DNA of 32,112 bases from an uncultured Bacilli bacterium. GTDB lineage: Bacteria; Bacillota_I; Bacilli_A; RF39; UBA660. Positions 30,206-32,112 of this stretch are shown one piece after another. The DNA lies in assembly GCA_910583745.1 (NCBI GenBank), contig CAJTZC010000015.1, forward strand, positions 1 to 32,112. Direction: 5' to 3'. The translations under genes and the position numbers were made by a program. How positions within the stretch are numbered: the first letter of the stretch is position 1; each line of letters starts with the position of its first letter. The notes beneath the pieces were generated by a model that had not been told where the DNA came from, searched no databases, and saw nothing but the letters and a program-made list of their open reading frames with translations.

Positions 30206-31963
30206 TTATTTCCATGCGCTTGCCACATCGCAGTTCGAACTATACGGACTAGGGTTTGGCATCTGCATGCTCGTGATAAAAGGTATCTTAAACGCACTTC
30301 CGAATGCGACACACGTACCCGGTTGCAAACTGCTCATCTTGTCGATGATGTCCGCGCTGATGTTAGGAAGCATCTTCTCGATATAATCCAAATCGGCCGG
30401 ATGGGTCATCTTGAATATCATGAAATTGCTCACCTGCGCAATGACAGTATCGCTGATTTCGACAGGTCTTTGAGAGATGATATCCAAAAGAACACCATAT
30501 TTACGGCCTTCCTTCGCGATACGGTCGAAGATGTTGTAACCGATTAAGAACAAGTCGTTATCCTTTTGTACATAACGGTGTGCCTCTTCCAAGAACAGAT
30601 GGAACGGAATCGCCGCTCTGTTCGGTCTACTCTTTGCAAAGTCGAAAAACATTCTCGAAAATATCTTGACGATAACCTTCGCCAAATTGTCGTCGACGCC
30701 TTCCAAATTGATATTGACGATTTGACAACGGTTGTTCTGCTTGACCACCAAAGAAGTGATGTACTGCTCGAGCGAAATGAAGTCAGGATACATGAATAAC
30801 TCTTTATTTGGAGAATTGACGATACTATGGAGACGGACCAACAAGACAGTCGAAGCATCGCGCAAGGCATCGTTCTCTTGGAAGCCTTCACTTATCAGAG
30901 TGAAGTTCAACGCCACTTCTAAATCTTCGATAGTAAAATACTGTGTATCGTTAGGAAGCGATTCCTCCAAGGAGTTGTCCAAATGCGAATTCAAATACTC
31001 GTTGATGAGGACAGACTCGGCAAAATTACCGTTTCCATCGACTTCAAAACAGTCGGCAAAACTTCTCGTAAAACCGACCCCTTGAATCGGAGTATTGAAG
31101 TTAAACTGAGGTGTGTTCGTATCGTGTATGATTTTAAATATCTCGTTCTTCTTCCCGGCACTCGTCTTATTCGAATAGAGGATTGCCATAATCGCTTTGG
31201 CAATCAGATGGTTCTTCACCTTAATCGAATACTCGTCGTTCTTCGCGAAGACTTTGACTAGTTTTAAAGTTCTCTCGAGGATAGTCATCTGAGAGTGCTC
31301 TGTCGCATTCAACAAAAGAGCCAAGTCGTCCAAAGTCAAAAGATAGATAGGAAGTCGTAAATCGTCGTCAGAATCCGTCTGTTTATTAGATGTGATGAAC
31401 TTATAATTGTAGTTGGAATTGATTTGGTTGATGTTCGCAAAGGCATTTTTATACTCTCCGTACGCATCGAAGAAAATCAAGTTCGCATTATAAACTGGCA
31501 TGTCGGGATTGGCAAAGATGTTCTGTATAATTCTTGCTGTACCACAAGACTTACCTGAACCAGAAGAACCCAAAATGGCAAAGTGGTTGGAGAACAATTC
31601 ATTGATTTTTACATAGATAGGATAGTTGTTGTATAGAGGACTGTACCCGAGCAAGAAGTTGTCGGGAGACTTCGTACCGATTAAAGATTGCAACTCTGCT
31701 TCGCTTATCATGCGAACTTTCGAATCCAAGCTAGGCTTTCTGATGATACCAGTTCTGAATCCTCTTTCCAAAAATTCACCCAAGAATTTGATGTCCGCGG
31801 CCTCGCCATGAATATCCTTGACTTCACCTAGAATTCTCGAACTGTTGTATTCGAATACCACGTGCATGTTCATCAAATCCGGCAAAACTTGGCCCGTTTT
31901 ATTGATAGCAACCGTCGCAATGTTATCCGTAATTTTAATGATGTTCAAAAACATACTAACCAT
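30206..31963 (-). CDS. HerA-type ATPase/helicase-like protein
   Basis: A 585-aa P-loop ATPase of the HerA/DUF87 branch of the FtsK-HerA superfamily. An N-terminal beta-barrel HAS-like domain (about 1-100) leads to Walker A GSSGSGKS (132-139), Walker B-type HLFLEEAHRYV near 455, and the HerA-typical IISQRPVEIS with MIFKM soon after. The family forms hexamers; in archaea HerA works with NurA nuclease in DNA end resection, while bacterial members often act in defence systems with SIR2, DUF4297 or nuclease partners. No nuclease partner lies in the window, though upstream sequence is not included. The first ATG has AAAAGGA 6 nt upstream. Confidence 0.88.
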   Translation of the reverse strand: MVSMFLNIIKITDNIATVAINKTGQVLPDLMNMHVVFEYNSSRILGEVKDIHGEAADIKFLGEFLERGFRTGIIRKPSLDSKVRMISEAELQSLIGTKSPDNFLLGYSPLYNNYPIYVKINELFSNHFAILGSSGSGKSCGTARIIQNIFANPDMPVYNANLIFFDAYGEYKNAFANINQINSNYNYKFITSNKQTDSDDDLRLPIYLLTLDDLALLLNATEHSQMTILERTLKLVKVFAKNDEYSIKVKNHLIAKAIMAILYSNKTSAGKKNEIFKIIHDTNTPQFNFNTPIQGVGFTRSFADCFEVDGNGNFAESVLINEYLNSHLDNSLEESLPNDTQYFTIEDLEVALNFTLISEGFQENDALRDASTVLLVRLHSIVNSPNKELFMYPDFISLEQYITSLVVKQNNRCQIVNINLEGVDDNLAKVIVKIFSRMFFDFAKSRPNRAAIPFHLFLEEAHRYVQKDNDLFLIGYNIFDRIAKEGRKYGVLLDIISQRPVEISDTVIAQVSNFMIFKMTHPADLDYIEKMLPNISADIIDKMSSLQPGTCVAFGSAFKIPFITSMQMPNPSPYSSNCDVASAWK

Positions 31964-32112
31964 CCCTATTCCTTTTTATCATATAGCCAAATTATAACAT
32001 ATAAAATGATAAAAAAAAAGTAGAGAGTTTGTAAAAATATACATTTACAAATAAAACCGCGGGAGTTTGACAGTTTTAAGAACGAAAAATGGAGCAATCC
32101 CTTTTTTTATGG
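31964..32112. other. Right edge, no gene visible
   Basis: AT-rich sequence upstream of the HerA-like gene. It presumably holds that gene's promoter, but no convincing -35/-10 pair, terminator or ORF could be assigned before the window ends. Confidence 0.5.

Noticed and set aside
1..32112. CRISPR array
   Set aside because: No regularly spaced direct repeats were seen on either strand.
1..32112. Insertion sequences or transposases
   Set aside because: No transposase-like protein was found; the only mobile element recognised is the inovirus.
1..32112. Recoding of TGA as tryptophan (Mollicutes-like code)
   Set aside because: TGA ends several clear genes, including the pIII-like, pVI-like and LiaF-like genes, and tryptophan is TGG in the proteins checked.

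Overview
The window looks like part of a chromosome from a low-GC, monoderm Bacillota-type bacterium with standard stop-codon use. It was probably assembled from an uncultured gut lineage of class Bacilli. Evidence: LCP, Ddl, VanZ-like, LiaF-like and PopT/DUF368 envelope genes, Gram-positive Shine-Dalgarno sites, a B. subtilis-like tRNA-His, and no outer-membrane genes. The lineage guess is inference.

Region 1 (about 1-15350, nearly all minus strand) is a surface-polysaccharide locus with two cell-envelope or cofactor genes beside it. Transcription runs right to left. A phosphoglycosyl transferase (12656-13339) starts the lipid-linked repeat. A long, AT-rich block from 12534 to 4824 follows: PHP hydrolase, phosphoribosyltransferase, GT2, EpsG-like polymerase, GT32, a pyruvyltransferase fused to an FrhB-like iron-sulfur protein, and a Wzx-like flippase. 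An LCP ligase, a VanZ-like protein and a dUTPase form the next transcript. A fused Wzz/BY-kinase and a CpsB phosphatase form the last. A terminator-like hairpin 20 nt before the PHP start must be passed by any upstream transcript entering the variable block. Upstream lie ddl, pnuC and a decayed gene.

Region 2 (15861-23464) is the highlight: a complete-looking, integrated filamentous phage (inovirus) of about 7.6 kb. It lies between 20-bp direct repeats, the right one being the 3' end of tRNA-His. The gene order follows Ff phages if read as a circle: Rep (HUH), RHH regulator, accessory genes, tyrosine integrase, small membrane ORFs, a candidate ssDNA-binding protein, major coat protein, terminator, tiny coat-like protein, a membrane-anchored protein, a large pIII-like adsorption protein, pVI-like protein, Zot/pI ATPase, and a hairpin-rich intergenic region. 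There is no pIV secretin, which fits a host without an outer membrane. A 14-bp palindrome and a shorter related one flank and overlap a consensus promoter, forming a likely RHH-controlled switch.

Region 3 (23448-32112) is host again: tRNA-His, a small membrane peptide, a DUF368/PopT undecaprenyl-phosphate translocase, a flavodoxin-like oxidoreductase, a large exported surface protein, a LiaF-like/DUF4097 envelope-stress pair, a Fic-fold protein whose catalytic His is Gln, a possible gene relic, and a HerA-type ATPase.
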